NCBI GenBank assembly: GCA_022432975.1 | Contig: CM039503.1 | Coordinates: forward strand, 43,353,869-43,417,868 | Direction: 5' to 3' | DNA length: 64,000 nucleotides | From: Begonia masoniana | Taxonomy: Eukaryota > Streptophyta > Magnoliopsida > Cucurbitales > Begoniaceae | Shown: piece by piece, positions 35,751 to 47,474 of the stretch | How positions within the stretch are numbered: the first letter of the stretch is position 1 | Layout of the letters: each line of letters begins with the position of its first letter | Notes under the pieces: generated by a model | Database searches by the model: none | Seen by the model: only the letters and a program-made list of their open reading frames with translations | What the model was told of the DNA's origin: nothing | Translations under genes and position numbers: made by a program

Positions 35751-36441
35751 ATTTGATTCCAAATCTGATCTTGGAATTTTTCTGAGTCATTCTCTTTCTA
35801 GTAAAGCTTATAGAGTGTTCAATAGAAGAACTCTAGTTGTAGAGGAATCTGTACATGTCAACTTTGATGAGTCCCTTCAGCTCACAATCAATGTGGATGA
35901 GGATGTTCCCTTAGAAAAGCATCTAGATTCCTTTTCCTTAGATAAGTCTACAGATATCCCTCAAATTGAAAAATCTCTATAACCTACTTCAAGTTCTCTA
36001 GATATTGTTTCTGTCAAGGATGAAATTCCTGCTCTTCCTAGAGATTGGAAGTATGTCAAAGATCATCCCTTAGATGAAGTCTTAGGAGATCCTTCCTTAG
36101 GAGTAAAGACTAGATCTTCTCTTAGGAATCTCTGTGCCAATGTGGCATTCATTTCTCAAGTAGAGCCTAAGAAATTTGAAGATGCCGAGAATGATGATAA
36201 TTGGATTTTGGCTATGCAAGAGGAGCTAAATCAATTTGAAAGGAGCAAGGTATGAGAACTTGTTCCACGGCCTAAAGATCATCCCATTATTGGAACTAAA
36301 TGGGTTTACAAGAATAAATTGGATGAAAATGAGATTGTTGTAAGAAATTAAGATAGACTAGTTGCTAAGGGATACTCTCAAGAAGAAGGTATTGATTTTG
36401 AGGAATCCTTTGCCCCTGTAGCTAGACTAGAGTCAATCAGA
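35751..36441 (+). pseudogene. Copia integrase-RT linker and RT N-terminus
   Basis: Broken frame: SLSSKAYRVFNRRTLVVEES-type linker, then RNLCANVAFISQVEPKKF, NWILAMQEELNQFERSK, a stop in place of the expected Trp near 36254, and PIIGTKWVYKNKLDENEIV, all conserved copia RT N-terminal motifs. Further stops occur near 35980 and 36348. Confidence 0.85.
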
Positions 36442-37695
36442 ATGCTCTTAGCTTTTGCTTGCTACAAAAACTTCACACTTTTTCAAATGGATGTAAAGAG
36501 TGCATTCTTAAATGGTTACATCATAGAAGAAGTTTATGTTGAGCAACTCTTAGGTTTTGAAGCCTTTGATAAACCCAACCATGTATACAAACTAAGAAAA
36601 GCTCTTTATGGTCTTAAGCAGGCTCCTAGAGCTTGGTATGATAGATTGAAGAATTTCCTTGAGGAAAGAAATTTCAAAAAGGGTAACACCGATTCAACTC
36701 TATTTACCATGCAAAAGGATAAGGATATTCTCTTAGTGCAAATCTATGTCGATGACATTATTTTTGGATCAACTAATGTCACTATGTGTAATGATTTTTC
36801 CTCCCTCATGCAAAGTGAATTTGAAATGAGTATGATGGGGGAGTTAAAATTTTTCTTACGATTCCAGATCAGTCAATCTCCTGATGGCATTTTCTTCTTC
36901 CAAGAAAAATACATTAAGGAGCTCCTAAAGAAATTTGGTTTAGAATCTGTTAAATCTTCTAGAACTCCCATGAGTACCACAACCAAATTGGACAAAGATG
37001 AAAATGGAATAAGTGTGGACATTAAAAAATATCGTGGTATAATTGGATCTTTGTTATATCTGATTGCTAGTAGGCCAGATATTCTCTTTAGTGTTTGTCT
37101 CTGTACTAGATTTCAAGCTGCTCCTAAGGAGTCTCATTTATCTACTGTCAAAAGAATTTTCAAATATTTGAGTGGGACTTATGACTTAGGATTATGGTAT
37201 CCGAAGGGCACCTCTTTTGATCTGGTTGGATACTCTGATTCTGATTATGCTGGTAGTCTAGTTGATAGGAAAAGCACCAGTGGCACTTGTCAGTTCTTAG
37301 GAGAATCTCTAGTGTCTTGGTACTCTAAGAAACAGAATTCTGTTGCATTGTCAACTGCTGAGAGTGAATATATTGCTGCTGGCAGTTGTTGTGCACAAAT
37401 GTTGTGGATGAAGCAGACTCTAGAAGATTATAATCTATTCTATGATAGGATTCCTATTCGGTGTGACAACACCAGTGCTATAAACATTTCCAAAAATCTC
37501 ATCCAGCATTCTAGAACTAAGCATATTGATGTTAGATATCATTTCATCAGAGATCATGTTCAAAGTGGTGATATTTCTTTAGAGTTTGTTAATTCAGTAG
37601 ATCAATTGATTGATATCTTTACAAAACCTTTGGATGAGAAAACCTTCTGTAATATCAGAATAAGATTAGGCCTTATTAAGTGTGAGAAAAGTTAA
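36442..37695 (+). pseudogene. Copia reverse transcriptase and RNase H
   Basis: An open frame of 417 codons, the longest intact piece of this element. RT motifs: [11 protein letters not shown] (first catalytic Asp at residue 17), [15 protein letters not shown], and YVDDIIFGS at residues 102-105 with both aspartates. The following FLRFQISQ has Arg where FLGLQ is usual. RNase H includes [31 protein letters not shown] and the tail [14 protein letters not shown]. It ends naturally at TAA after LGLIKCEKS, the common end of SIRE-type Pol. Confidence 0.95.
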
Positions 37696-37867
37696 TGTTC
37701 TTCTCTTCTTTCTACTTTCGATGTTTACATCGTCCGATCCTTCACTACTCATCGGCAGTTGTGTATCGACTTCTATGTATCGGCAGATATATTTTCTTTC
37801 TTAATCTGGTGACACGTATCCGCGTGTGATTCCCTGAGCAACTAATTGGCCATCTTATTTCTTCCTC

Positions 37868-39900
37868 AGTCAAGCTGCTGAGACAAGGTATCACGAGGAT
37901 TTTAAAAATAAGACTTTGATTCCTAGTCGTGGTATTGAACTTGATGATTTCACTGGTTTGAATATTGTTGAACCCCTGAAGGATCTCGGGTTATTGGAAC
38001 TGTTTAATGTTGAATCATTCTATTACCCTGAAGCTATTAGAATGTTTTATGCAAATTTGGGTTTTTCTTCCGACTTATCTACAATATCGAGCTATGTGTA
38101 TGGAAAGCACATAGTACTCACACCCCAGTTCATCAATGCCATTCTGGAATGTTCCCATTTAGACAGCCGTCCCCAACTCCTACGAATCCAGACATAAGCC
38201 CCCTTTCCTCGATTCTCCTGAGGGTCACAGGTTCCTACAGACTATTGCTCTAGACCCAAACCACATTCCTGATCATCTGAAGGGCAAACACCTGTCCATA
38301 CGAGCTCGGATTTTTCATCAGATGATAGGGTAACAATATTGTTCCCAAGGGCGGTCACCATGATGAGGTGAGTGGAATGAAACTATTTGTTCTGTTTGCA
38401 CTCTACCAAAAGATCCCATTCAACTTGGGATTTGTTGTTGTTAGACGGATGATTCAGTCAGTGCAATCCAAGTCTACCTCTCTTCCTTATAACTTGCTTC
38501 TGATGAAAATATTTTCACAGCTTGATGTTGTATTTCCTGAGGAAGAAGATCTTGTCCGTCTTCTACCTTCAAGTTATTATTCCATGACCACTCTGAAGAA
38601 AATGGGGATAAAAAGGACTCAAAAAGGAGATTTTGTCTTGGATGAGACTAAGAGAAAGGCTACTATGGCAGCTTCTGTCAGGCTAGGGAAGAGGAAACTT
38701 TTCCTGCAAGAGGAATCTGTTCAAGAAGGTATGGATGAATCTGAGATTCCTACCTTTGCTGACTCCCCTTCTGCCTCTCATGTGTCTCGTTCCCATCCTC
38801 CTAGTCTTTCCCTTCCTCTTCTTGTTCCTAGCTTTCCTCCTACCTTTCTTCCTCCTCCTCCTCCTCCTTCATTAGTGGCACATACCTCTCCATTATCTAT
38901 GCCCTCTTCACTTCCCGAGTATCCACCTTCTCCTCCACCCACTATTTTGTTGCCCTCTCAGCCTGCTCTAGCTCCTGTCTCTCCCGCAGTCCACATTGCT
39001 TCTCCAGTCCACCCTGCTCCTCCCGTTCATGTTGCTCCTTTAGTCCCAATAGCTCCTCAGGTCCAAGTCTCCTCTCCACTCTCGTCCAATGCTCTTGCAA
39101 CTCCTCAAACTTATCAGAGGAGATCATTCATAAGTGAGGCACAGTTCAATGAGTTCTTGACACGCCTAGACAGCTTTGGCACTGCTCTCTCCTCTGTTCA
39201 AGATCAGTACACTGATTTGAAGTCCTGCATAGAGAGTCTAGGAACAGCACTCAGTTCTGTTAAGAACCAGATTGATGTGTCTGTAGATGAGCGGCTCAAA
39301 AAGACTAAATCGGACTTGAGCTTGGATCTTGATGTAGTTCATGATCAGCTTTCTAAGAAAATGGATCGGCATCGGGAGATTTTGTCACTAGATTTTCGAT
39401 CTCTCAAGTCTCAAGTTGATGTTCTTCGACCTGAATCTCCAAGCCCTCCTTCTTACTCAGAGGCGTGCTCTGAAGACCTCATCCCTCCAATCTTCCGACC
39501 TGAGGTTGTTGATGATGCTCGCTTACTGCCCTTGGATCTTCAGCTAGCTGAACTTCCAATCGCTACTCCTTTTGCTGCCCCTGTTCCTGAGCCTTCATCT
39601 GCGCCCGCCAGTACCATGGATGTCTCTCAAGTCACTCCTCCTTTTGAGCCTCCACCATGTGTGGACATGATGGTGTATGGAGATCCCTTAGTGCCTTCTG
39701 CTCCATGTCTGGACATGGTGATGTTTCCAAAACTCTCTCCAACTTCTGCTCCCTGCTTGGATATGGTGGTCTATCAACCCCCACTTCCTCCAGATATTGA
39801 CACCATTCAAGCGCTACTGGGTCCCTATCTATATCAAGACTATGAAGTGTCTTCTTCCATTATTCAGGAATTTTGGAAGTGCTTTTTAGATTCAGATTAA
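37868..39900 (+). pseudogene. Extra ORF downstream of copia Pol
   Basis: SIRE-type elements carry an additional ORF here, often labelled envelope-like. The first part (to 38197) reads KTLIPSRGIELDDFTG and IRMFYANLGFSSDLSTISS, then VYGKHIVLTPQFINAIL, resembling the 'putative plant transposon protein' domain of the Athila extra ORFs. After a frameshift near 38180, an open frame of 510 codons (38368-39900) gives a helical part, a Pro/Ser/Ala-rich region (SLPLLVPSFPPTFLPPPPPP), a coiled-coil-like stretch (about residues 260-370) and an acidic-proline tail. I see no clear signal peptide or fusion peptide, so I do not infer an envelope function. Confidence 0.7.
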
Positions 39901-40224
39901 CTAGGAAATTTTTTTTGTTAAACACAAACACAATTTTTTTTTCTGGTATCCCAATTTTTGTTACACTGATGTTTCTGTCAATTGTGTTGAATGAACTGCT
40001 TCTTCTATTTCTCTACTCATTTTTGATAATGTCAATTGGGAGAAAGTGTTAATTTATGCTGTACTGCTGATCTGAGAAATTGAATTCTATATGACAGTAC
40101 TGGTATGCATGGTTGAAATTTGTTTATGAACAATGTTTGAAATTGGCTTGATTGCATATGCTGTGAGGGAGCTAGGATTATGGGGGAGAGTTATACTTAA
40201 TCAAATTTATAGGTTGTCATCATC
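39901..40224 (+). other. Copia 3' non-coding region
   Basis: AT-rich leader to the polypurine tract; no coding frame of note. Confidence 0.7.
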
Positions 40225-40237
40225 AAAAAGGGGGAGA
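40225..40237 (+). other. Copia polypurine tract
   Basis: AAAAAGGGGGAGA one base before the 3' LTR start TGTTGACTTATAG; the primer for plus-strand DNA synthesis. Confidence 0.92.
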
Positions 40238-40238
40238 T

Positions 40239-41833
40239 TGTTGACTTATAGAGTGTTTAAGTCTAAATATGTTTTTGATGATGTAGTTGTATGTAATTTG
40301 ATTATATTTAACATATGAGAATTTTATCTTGGAAATGCCCTTGGAAAAAGTATTTTAGTAATCTAACAAATGTGGTTAAGTGTACAGGGCTGAATAGTAA
40401 ACAGGGCTAAAAATTGATAAACAAAATGTACATATACCGGTGAAGTAGAAAAGATGACTTCAACCGATAGGAAAATGACAAATTGTATATCTACCGATTG
40501 AAGAAGAAAAGTAGACATACTCCGCCAAAAAAACGACAAAAGTGGAGATGTTTAAAGAGTATATCATCCGATTGCTAAACGACAAAAAAGATTCATCTTC
40601 CGATGGCCTTTCAAAGAAAAGATTACTTCTGCCGGTAGCTAAACGACAAAACAAGCTACACATACCGCTGGCGTTTCAAAGTCTTCTAAAGAGTAACTCT
40701 GCCGATAGCTACATGACAAAGAGTATCTCTGCCGATAGCTAGACGACAAATTTCTGAAGACTTCCACCGATAGTGGCTCAACACTCTTAAAGCTTACATC
40801 TACTGATGATATTTCAAGAAAGGCTTCTACCGATAGCTGTCCAGCTGTTTAAAGAAACATATACCAATAACGGTTCAAGCAAAATAATGTCGCATCATCC
40901 GATGGCGTTTCAAGATGCTTCTACTGATGGCGGTTCAGCACTTATAATGTTACATATACTGATACCGGTTCAAGCAAAATAATGTCGCATTATCCGATGG
41001 CGTTTCAAGATGCTTCCACTGATGGCGGTTCAGCGCTTATAATGTTACATATACCCATACCGGTTCAAGCAAAATAATGTCGCATCATTTGATGGTGTTT
41101 CAAGATGCTTCTGCCGATGGCGTTTAAAAATACTTATGCAGATAGTATTTTAAAGACTTCCACCGATGATCTTCCGCCAGAATTCAAAATAGCCGCGAAG
41201 CTACAGTTTGTCGTCCAAAGCCTTAACTCCAGACAATTAATGGCCGTCGAACGAAAGCGACTTCAGAACGCAACGGCTAGCTGTCTAAGTACGGAAGCTT
41301 CTCCAACGGTAATAAAATTTCCATATTTGGATAAGGAGCATTGAAGTTTAACAGCCGATTGCAGACAGAGTATTTAAGCAAAGAAGATAGCTCGAAGAAA
41401 CAACTTTTGCGAAATTCATTTCTGAGCCCTAACGAGCTAAATTTTCATACTTTGTATCTTCATCTACTCTTCTCGAATCCTGAACTTGAGATTTAATCTT
41501 TGAGGGAGAGTAGTTTGTTCTGATTTTACAAACTCACATTTCTCTAAAGGTAGTGGATTGTCGCCCGTGAAGAGCAATCCAGAATCTGTGTAAGGCAGTA
41601 GATCGACGTCCGGAAGTTCGATCTTGTTTTCTCGTGAGGAGAAGTTTAAGGATCTTCAAGGGGGAAACCTTGAAGCGTGGATGTAGGCAGGTTTTGGCCG
41701 AACCACGTAAAAACTCGTGTGTTGGGTTTTCTCATTCTCTCCTTTACTTTTATTGTTTTGATTGTTTGTCGTTAGATTAAAAAAATTCAAAAAGGTCTAA
41801 TTCACCCCCCTCTTAGACAATCTCGATCCTACA
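40239..41833 (+). mobile_element. Copia 3' LTR
   Basis: Starts TGTTGACTTATAGAGTG and ends ATCTCGATCCTACA, 1595 bp. It holds only about 2.6 units of the 95-bp repeat (40857-41106) and keeps the 280-bp segment missing from the 5' LTR. It is therefore probably closer to the ancestral LTR. Confidence 0.95.
41370..41378 (+). promoter_or_regulatory. Putative TATA-like box of the copia LTR
   Basis: AGTATTTAAGC lies in the segment found only in the 3' LTR. Position before the conserved 3' third of the LTR fits the U3/R boundary. This is inference from sequence only. Confidence 0.4.
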
Positions 41834-41838
41834 CATGT

Positions 41839-42931
41839 GAGCCAGTCCAGTGGCCACGGTGAAGCTTCATAGACACGGGGAGGTGCAGATGGATGGATAG
41901 AAGAGCACTAGAACCGTCAGTTAGAAATACCCGTATTCGCAAGGTGGTGATCCAGACGATTGGATTTTCAAGGTTGAACGTTTCTTTACGCTCCAACCTC
42001 AGTCCGAGCAGGAGAAAATCCACTGGGTGGCTGTCCATTTAGTTCCAGTGGGAGGAATGCTGGCGTCCTTTTTTCGGTTTGGTGGATTTTTGGTTTCTCT
42101 TGTTGGAGCGATTCCGTTCATCCCTAGAAGGGACTCTATCGGAGAAGTTCCTCCAACTAAAGCAGACAAACTCGGTGTAGGAATACCGCCAGATGTTCGA
42201 GCGCGCTGCATCGCACTTCTCTGACCTGCCAGAACACATGTTAGAAGCACAATTTGTGATCGGGCTGCGATCGGAGATTCGAGCCGAACTCCTTGTGCTC
42301 TGTCTGACGGGTCTCGACCAGCTAATGTTGACGGCACAATGGGTGGAAGACAAATAAGCAATGCTGCATCTAATTGGGTTCAGGTCGGGTGTGAGAGGAG
42401 TTGGCCAGGTCAAATATCGGCCCGAGCTAATACAGAAAGCCCAGCAAGGGCATTGCAAGCTACACCTGCATATTCGGCGGTACCGACGTCCAGACCAGCT
42501 CTGGCGACACAATCAGTTCGGCTGGCCACATCGTTTCGCTGGCTATCAGACGCTGAAATAGCGCGGAAGAGAGAATGAGGTCTGTGTTGCAAGTGTGACA
42601 AAAAGTTCTACTCCGGGCATCGTTGCAAATCAAAAGACCTTATGATCTTGGTGTGCCAGGACAAAGATGAGCTCCTGGATGCACAGGATTGCCGAGAAGA
42701 GAAGCCACCGGTGGCAGAAATGCCCCAATTATCTTTGTATTCGATTGTGGGTTTTTCTTCTCCAGATTCCATGAAAGTCAGAGGGAAAATCTTCGGTCGA
42801 GAGGTTGTTGTTCTTATTTACGGTGGGGCAACTCACAATTTTATTTCCAATTCGGTCATTGATCAATTACAAATCCCATTGGAGGAATATGGCCAATTTG
42901 AGGTAACGACAAGCACGGGCATTGCGGTTTG
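41839..42931 (+). pseudogene. Chromovirus-like Gag C-terminus and protease
   Basis: Continues the gag broken at 29710. Motifs: GGDPDDWIFKVERFF, then, after frameshifts, EYRQMFERAASHFSDLPEHM and QFVIGLRSEIRAELL (Gag capsid-like region). A zinc finger reads LCCKCDKKFYSGHRCK, just after an in-frame stop at 42576. The protease follows with LYSIVGFSSPDSMKVRGKI and the active-site segment IYGGATHNFISNS: the expected catalytic Asp is Tyr and the next residue Gly, so the enzyme is dead. The frame runs into the Athila insertion at 42932 after GIAVCV. Confidence 0.85.
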
Positions 42932-44357
42932 TGTTGCAAAAAATAATACGCAAGTGCACGTGCCACAAAAATAATAGAGTGTGTGCAAGCACGAGTGTCG
43001 GTCCCACGAGAAATAATTATGTTAAGGATTGAATATCTAATTTTCAGCTTAATTTGAAGAACAATATGTTTGATGATTTTAAACTAAAATAATTCAAATA
43101 AATTAAATCAAACAATTTAAATAATAGATTCGAATGTAAAAAGTTAAGATTATGTGATGAGAAAATTTCCAGGGTTCCGATTTCACTTAGCTAATCCTAT
43201 TTAGTAAACCTAATTCAAGTAATTAATTCATATTCCTTCGTGTTGATGGTTATTTTACTATGTTGTTTATTAAACTCTCTCGAGTATTAATAAACTTACT
43301 CAATTGATGTGTTATTACCTCTCGGTCTCTAACCTTACAATCAATTGAATACATTAAGAGCAAGAAATTAAATTACAACTCAAACGCCCTAACTATCTCT
43401 AGTCTAGGGTCCTTTTTAAGGCAAGATATTCAATGCACGGTTAAATTCTCCGCTCTAGCATCCCGAATTAACCCTAAAATTCTTAGTTTTGGTGATCAAG
43501 CAAATCTAAACATTAAGTTCAGAATAGATTACTCAACACAGAAAATAAATAGAAAACTAAAAACTTGAATTAAGAAAATAAATATTCATAACAAAGTTAC
43601 GTCGAAACCCTAAAACAAAAAACTTAGTTCATGATAAAATTAAAGAAAACTACAGAGAAAATAAATAGTTCATACTAGAAGAAAAGAGGAGAAACAAAAA
43701 CTAGGAAATTGCTGCCAAGTTCCTCCGATCCTCGCCACTTGCTTCGATCTGGCCTCCGATGTCTCCGTCGGGTTTTTCTCTCCGTTTCGCTATATATTTT
43801 TCTTGTCTCCTCTTCAGACTTTTATCTTTGCTTGAATTAGGGCCGCGGTCCATCAATCAACGACCAAGATCGACCCGATTAATAAGTTAAAAAATTGAAT
43901 TTTAATATTTTCCGCAATCACGATCGATCGCGGTATGATCCCGATCGATCGTGGCCACGTTGACGCTGGAATGAAACTTTTGTTGATCCCAATCGATCGT
44001 GGTGTTTTTCCCTATCGATCGGGCCGTGTTTGGAATCTTTGAATGAAACTTTCTGGATCACGATCGATCGTGGTACAACGCCCGATCGATCGGCCCGTCT
44101 CTGGAATCTTTCTTTGTTAATTTTGTGCATCACGATCGATCGTGGTATGATCCCGATCGATCGTGATCGGCTTTTTCTTCTTTTCTTCCTTTTGTTTCTT
44201 TATTTCCTATTTCGAACCAAATCCGCCATTACCTGTTAAAACTCAACTCACCTGCACAATCTCACTAACAACATCAAATCAACTCAAACGCTCAAGAAAA
44301 AACTAATCGAAACAAGAATGAAAAGCACGAATAAGTGTGCAAAATACACACTTATCA
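42932..44357 (-). mobile_element. 3' LTR of the second Athila element
   Basis: 1426 bp; on the reverse strand it starts TGATAAGTGTGTATTTTGC and ends with the ACGTGCACTTGCG word typical of the family, then TTTTGCAACA. It aligns with 57298-58605 with only scattered differences and one indel of about 118 bp: near 43950-44070 it has an additional segment containing GATCGATCG words. Confidence 0.93.
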
Positions 44358-44375
44358 CACCTCCAAACTTGAACG
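44358..44375 (-). other. Polypurine tract of the second Athila element
   Basis: The reverse strand reads CAAGTTTGGAGGTG directly before the 3' LTR start TGATAAG. Confidence 0.75.
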
Positions 44376-45862
44376 AAAGCGTGTCCTCAAGCGAAAAGAA
44401 ATCAACACAATTAAAGTCATTATATATGTCCCCATCCTCAATAAAAAAGAATAGCCAAAATATCATGATCAAACAATCTAGATTGCAATTTTCAATAATT
44501 CGTCTCAGCGTGACACATTTATACCAAAGCATCTTAGATAAACTCTTTGCAATTAGTAACTTGTAATAAAACATCAACACTAGCTTATTAAGAGTTCCTC
44601 ACGTGTGTGTGTTCTTGCCCAATTTTCTTAATTTGATAGGTTAGCACAAGTGTCTAAGGTAAAGGCACACACTCTTAAGAACACTCCAATCACTCTGATC
44701 ATTCTCCAGCTTTGCCCATTATTCACTAGTAATGGAAATCAGTAAAACAAAATAAAAGTCGATAGGACTTCATTCGGCTTGTAACGTTCGCCCAGGTTAA
44801 AAGGTATGAATTTTTAGAAATCACAGGCTAATTAGAGAGCACTATTCATCCTTCCTTATCTCAACCACTCAAAATTTTCTTCAACCCTTTCTTGCTCAAT
44901 GAGATTTGCTCACACTTCCTTTCTCTCTCACCCCCAAAATTATTTCACTCACAGTTACCCATTTTAACTCATTTGTCATTATTTCACTAAAATTTAAACA
45001 ACATAAACAAAATTGAAAACTAACAATTGAACTTTTGCAACTTTTTTTTTTCTTTGTTTCTTTTTTTGGGTGTCTTTGACGTCTTTCTTTTTCTTTACAG
45101 CAACAAGAATAGAGAAATGACAACAGAAAACAATAAACATAAATCATAAGACAAAGGAGTTCTTGTTAGACCTCGCCATCTTTTTCTCCTATTCTCTTTC
45201 GACCAACAATAATAACCCCGTGCTCTTTAGATCAGATAGGCAAAATAGTTTTAAGGTAGGCACAAATAACAGTAACAAATGAAATGGTCAATTATAGGCT
45301 CAATGAGGGGACTATGGGTGTCAATAACAGACACAGAAAGGGTGTGTTCAAAAAGTCTCAAACGATTCAAACAATGGCCTAAGTCATTCTTTCATCGTGC
45401 TAAACTAAGTTTCGCTTTCGCGGATGCAGGGCAAAACTAAGAAGGATTCATTGCTCACTGTCTCTCACTACTTTAACTGGAGGTGCTCTCTGTTACAGTA
45501 TTTGAACTCAATCGCTCCCTTACTGTGTTTGGTTCACTTTCTATAGACTAACAAATTAAGTCAAAAGAAAATGAATACGTGCGCAATAAGATGAGAATCT
45601 AAAAATAAACCAGAGTCAATGCAATTATCACAAGTGCTAAATACTCAGAGCTATCCAGGAAGCAAAAGCATACATGAAATCACAAATTCAGTCATTGACA
45701 CATCAAATCAACAATCCAGACAATAAGACCACAAAAAGTTTTGGCTAAACAGAAAGTACGGTAAAGTTCACCCCAACACCCCCAAACTTAAAATCTACAT
45801 TGTCCTGCAATGTGTTCAAAATTATAACAAAAAATGGAAAGGCGAAGGCGAAGCAGTGTACC
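44376..45862 (-). other. 3' non-coding internal region of the Athila element
   Basis: AT-rich, with short frames only; no domain recognised. Length is similar to the equivalent region of the first Athila element. Confidence 0.7.
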
Positions 45863-47103
45863 TCATAAAGAGTCAGAAAGATCATCATCGTCACCCTCTT
45901 GTGGAGGGTCGTATGGCTGAGATAGGCGATCCGAATATATGGGAAAAGGAGGAGTGGATTGTGCAAAAAATCTGTGATGAGCATTGAAAGCGGCCATATA
46001 TTGTGCTTGATAAAGTGAACGCTCCAAATCACGCGCTTGAAGATCTGTAATGCGGTGCTCCAAACGTTTTTGACCAATCGCTAGAGCTTCGAACATATGC
46101 TTAATATCATCTGGAGCATGAGAAGGAGGTGGCCCAGCAGATGAAGAAGAGGTGCCGAAGGTAGTGGAATCAGACCCCTGCATTTTATAACGCCGTTTAA
46201 GGTGAGCATCAGCGTCGCTTCGTCGAATTCTAGGTACGTAATGGAATGGTAATCCTTTCTCTAGACGAGGAGCAAGCATGGGTTGAGGAGGAACATCCGC
46301 ATCAGGCACATCTTCAATAAATCCCAGCCCATCACAACGAGCTTGACCATGAGGCCAATTGGTTATTCTCGATATGTTGGATGATCCAAAGATAGATTGT
46401 TGGACCCATGGTTCGTCATCAGAGCTCATCGACACGTGCTTGGCAGCACAAAGATGTGTGATCAAGACCAGATGAATGTGGGCTGGCGGTCACAGTGTGC
46501 TTACGGTATTCCGCAATGTTGTTGTGTATAATCCGTCCTACGTCAATTGCTTTTCCTTTTAAGATGCAGTAAAGCAGCACTGCACGTTCTCTTGTAAACT
46601 CAGTCTTTTAAGAGGTCAGCATAAGATTACACCGGATGAACCTGCACCAGGCTTGAGCATATCTATTCAAACTGCTCGGGACTAAATAACGCGGCAGTGT
46701 ATTATCAGATCTGGTGTATACCCATTGAGCCCGTCGATGGCCCAACTCTCGTAGAATCTCATCATAGTTGGGTCCGGCAGCCAATAATGCTTGGAACTCG
46801 TCCTCCGGAATGTTTGTTAACCCAAACTTTCCATCAATAACCTCAGCTGAGAAATCGATCACTTTATTGCGGAACGGTGACCGGGGCATCAATCTTTGAA
46901 GCTTTCAGATTAGCATAAAATTCCGAACTACACTAGAATTAGCATCACCCCCCAAAACAGCTACTTCACCCCAATTTGTCAGCTAGAGCATGGCGAGGAT
47001 ATCTCCATCACTCCGATCTGGCTGAAACTGCACGTCACAAATTATTGCTTTGTCCGTTAACATAAATTGTTGATAAAATTTTTCGCATCATCATTGAAGA
47101 ACG
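45863..47103 (-). pseudogene. Extra ORF after integrase (3' part), putative plant transposon domain
   Basis: On the reverse strand, from the solo LTR leftward: NDDAKNFINN at the broken end; NFYANLKASKIDAP; then NKVIDFSAEVIDGKFGLTNI and YAQAWCRFIRCNLMLTS; and, after a stop at 46608, FTRERAVLLYCILKGKAIDV. The same family pattern (FYAN, then a SAEVID/SAIN word, then a helix with LLYxIL) is seen in the first Athila element at 10830-11200. The C-terminal part (46465-45863) is in the next open frame and ends PQEGDDDDLSDSL with a Pro/Gln-rich tail. No membrane segment is evident. Confidence 0.75.
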
Positions 47104-47436
47104 TGTAATACCCCGCTTTACGGAATATTATTATTTTAATATAAGTGGCATTTTTGTAAATATGCTAAATCAGGTCCGTTTTACGAAAAGAAAGCGTTAT
47201 TAGGATCCTATTGATTTATTGGAATTTTAAGGAAATTACGAGAATTTTCGGAGTAACAACGCTATATTTCGATTAATTACGTTTCTCGTAATATAATTTT
47301 AGTAAAAATAGTAAACGAGGTCCGATTCACGAACGGACAGTTTTAATAGAACCCAGATAATAAGTTGGATTTATCGGCAAAATAAGAAATTCAAAACAGT
47401 TGAAAACACGAGAGGTAGTGACGTTCAATAAAATAG

Positions 47437-47474
<38 letters not shown>

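Larger units (their letters stand above)
29711..41833 (+). mobile_element. SIRE/Maximus-like Ty1/copia element (TSD CATGT)
   Basis: A complete-length but inactive element: LTR, Met-tRNA PBS, gag, protease, integrase, RT-RNase H, an extra downstream ORF, polypurine tract, LTR. It is flanked by the exact TSD CATGT (29706-29710 and 41834-41838). Order (integrase before RT) identifies Ty1/copia. The long LTRs, gag opening, RT sequence and the extra ORF after RNase H point to SIRE/Maximus. The two LTRs differ strongly in length (3026 versus 1595 bp) because of a tandem expansion and a deletion in the 5' one. Confidence 0.93.

Noticed and set aside
37868..39900. Envelope glycoprotein in the copia element
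   Set aside because: I see no clear signal peptide, fusion peptide or transmembrane anchor; the region looks like a plant transposon protein domain with a proline-rich and coiled-coil tail.
44318..45147. Short frames on both strands
   Set aside because: They lie in Athila 3' non-coding sequence, AT-rich, without motifs.
47440..47473. (ATT)n microsatellite as a finding
   Set aside because: Ordinary simple repeat inside a solo LTR.
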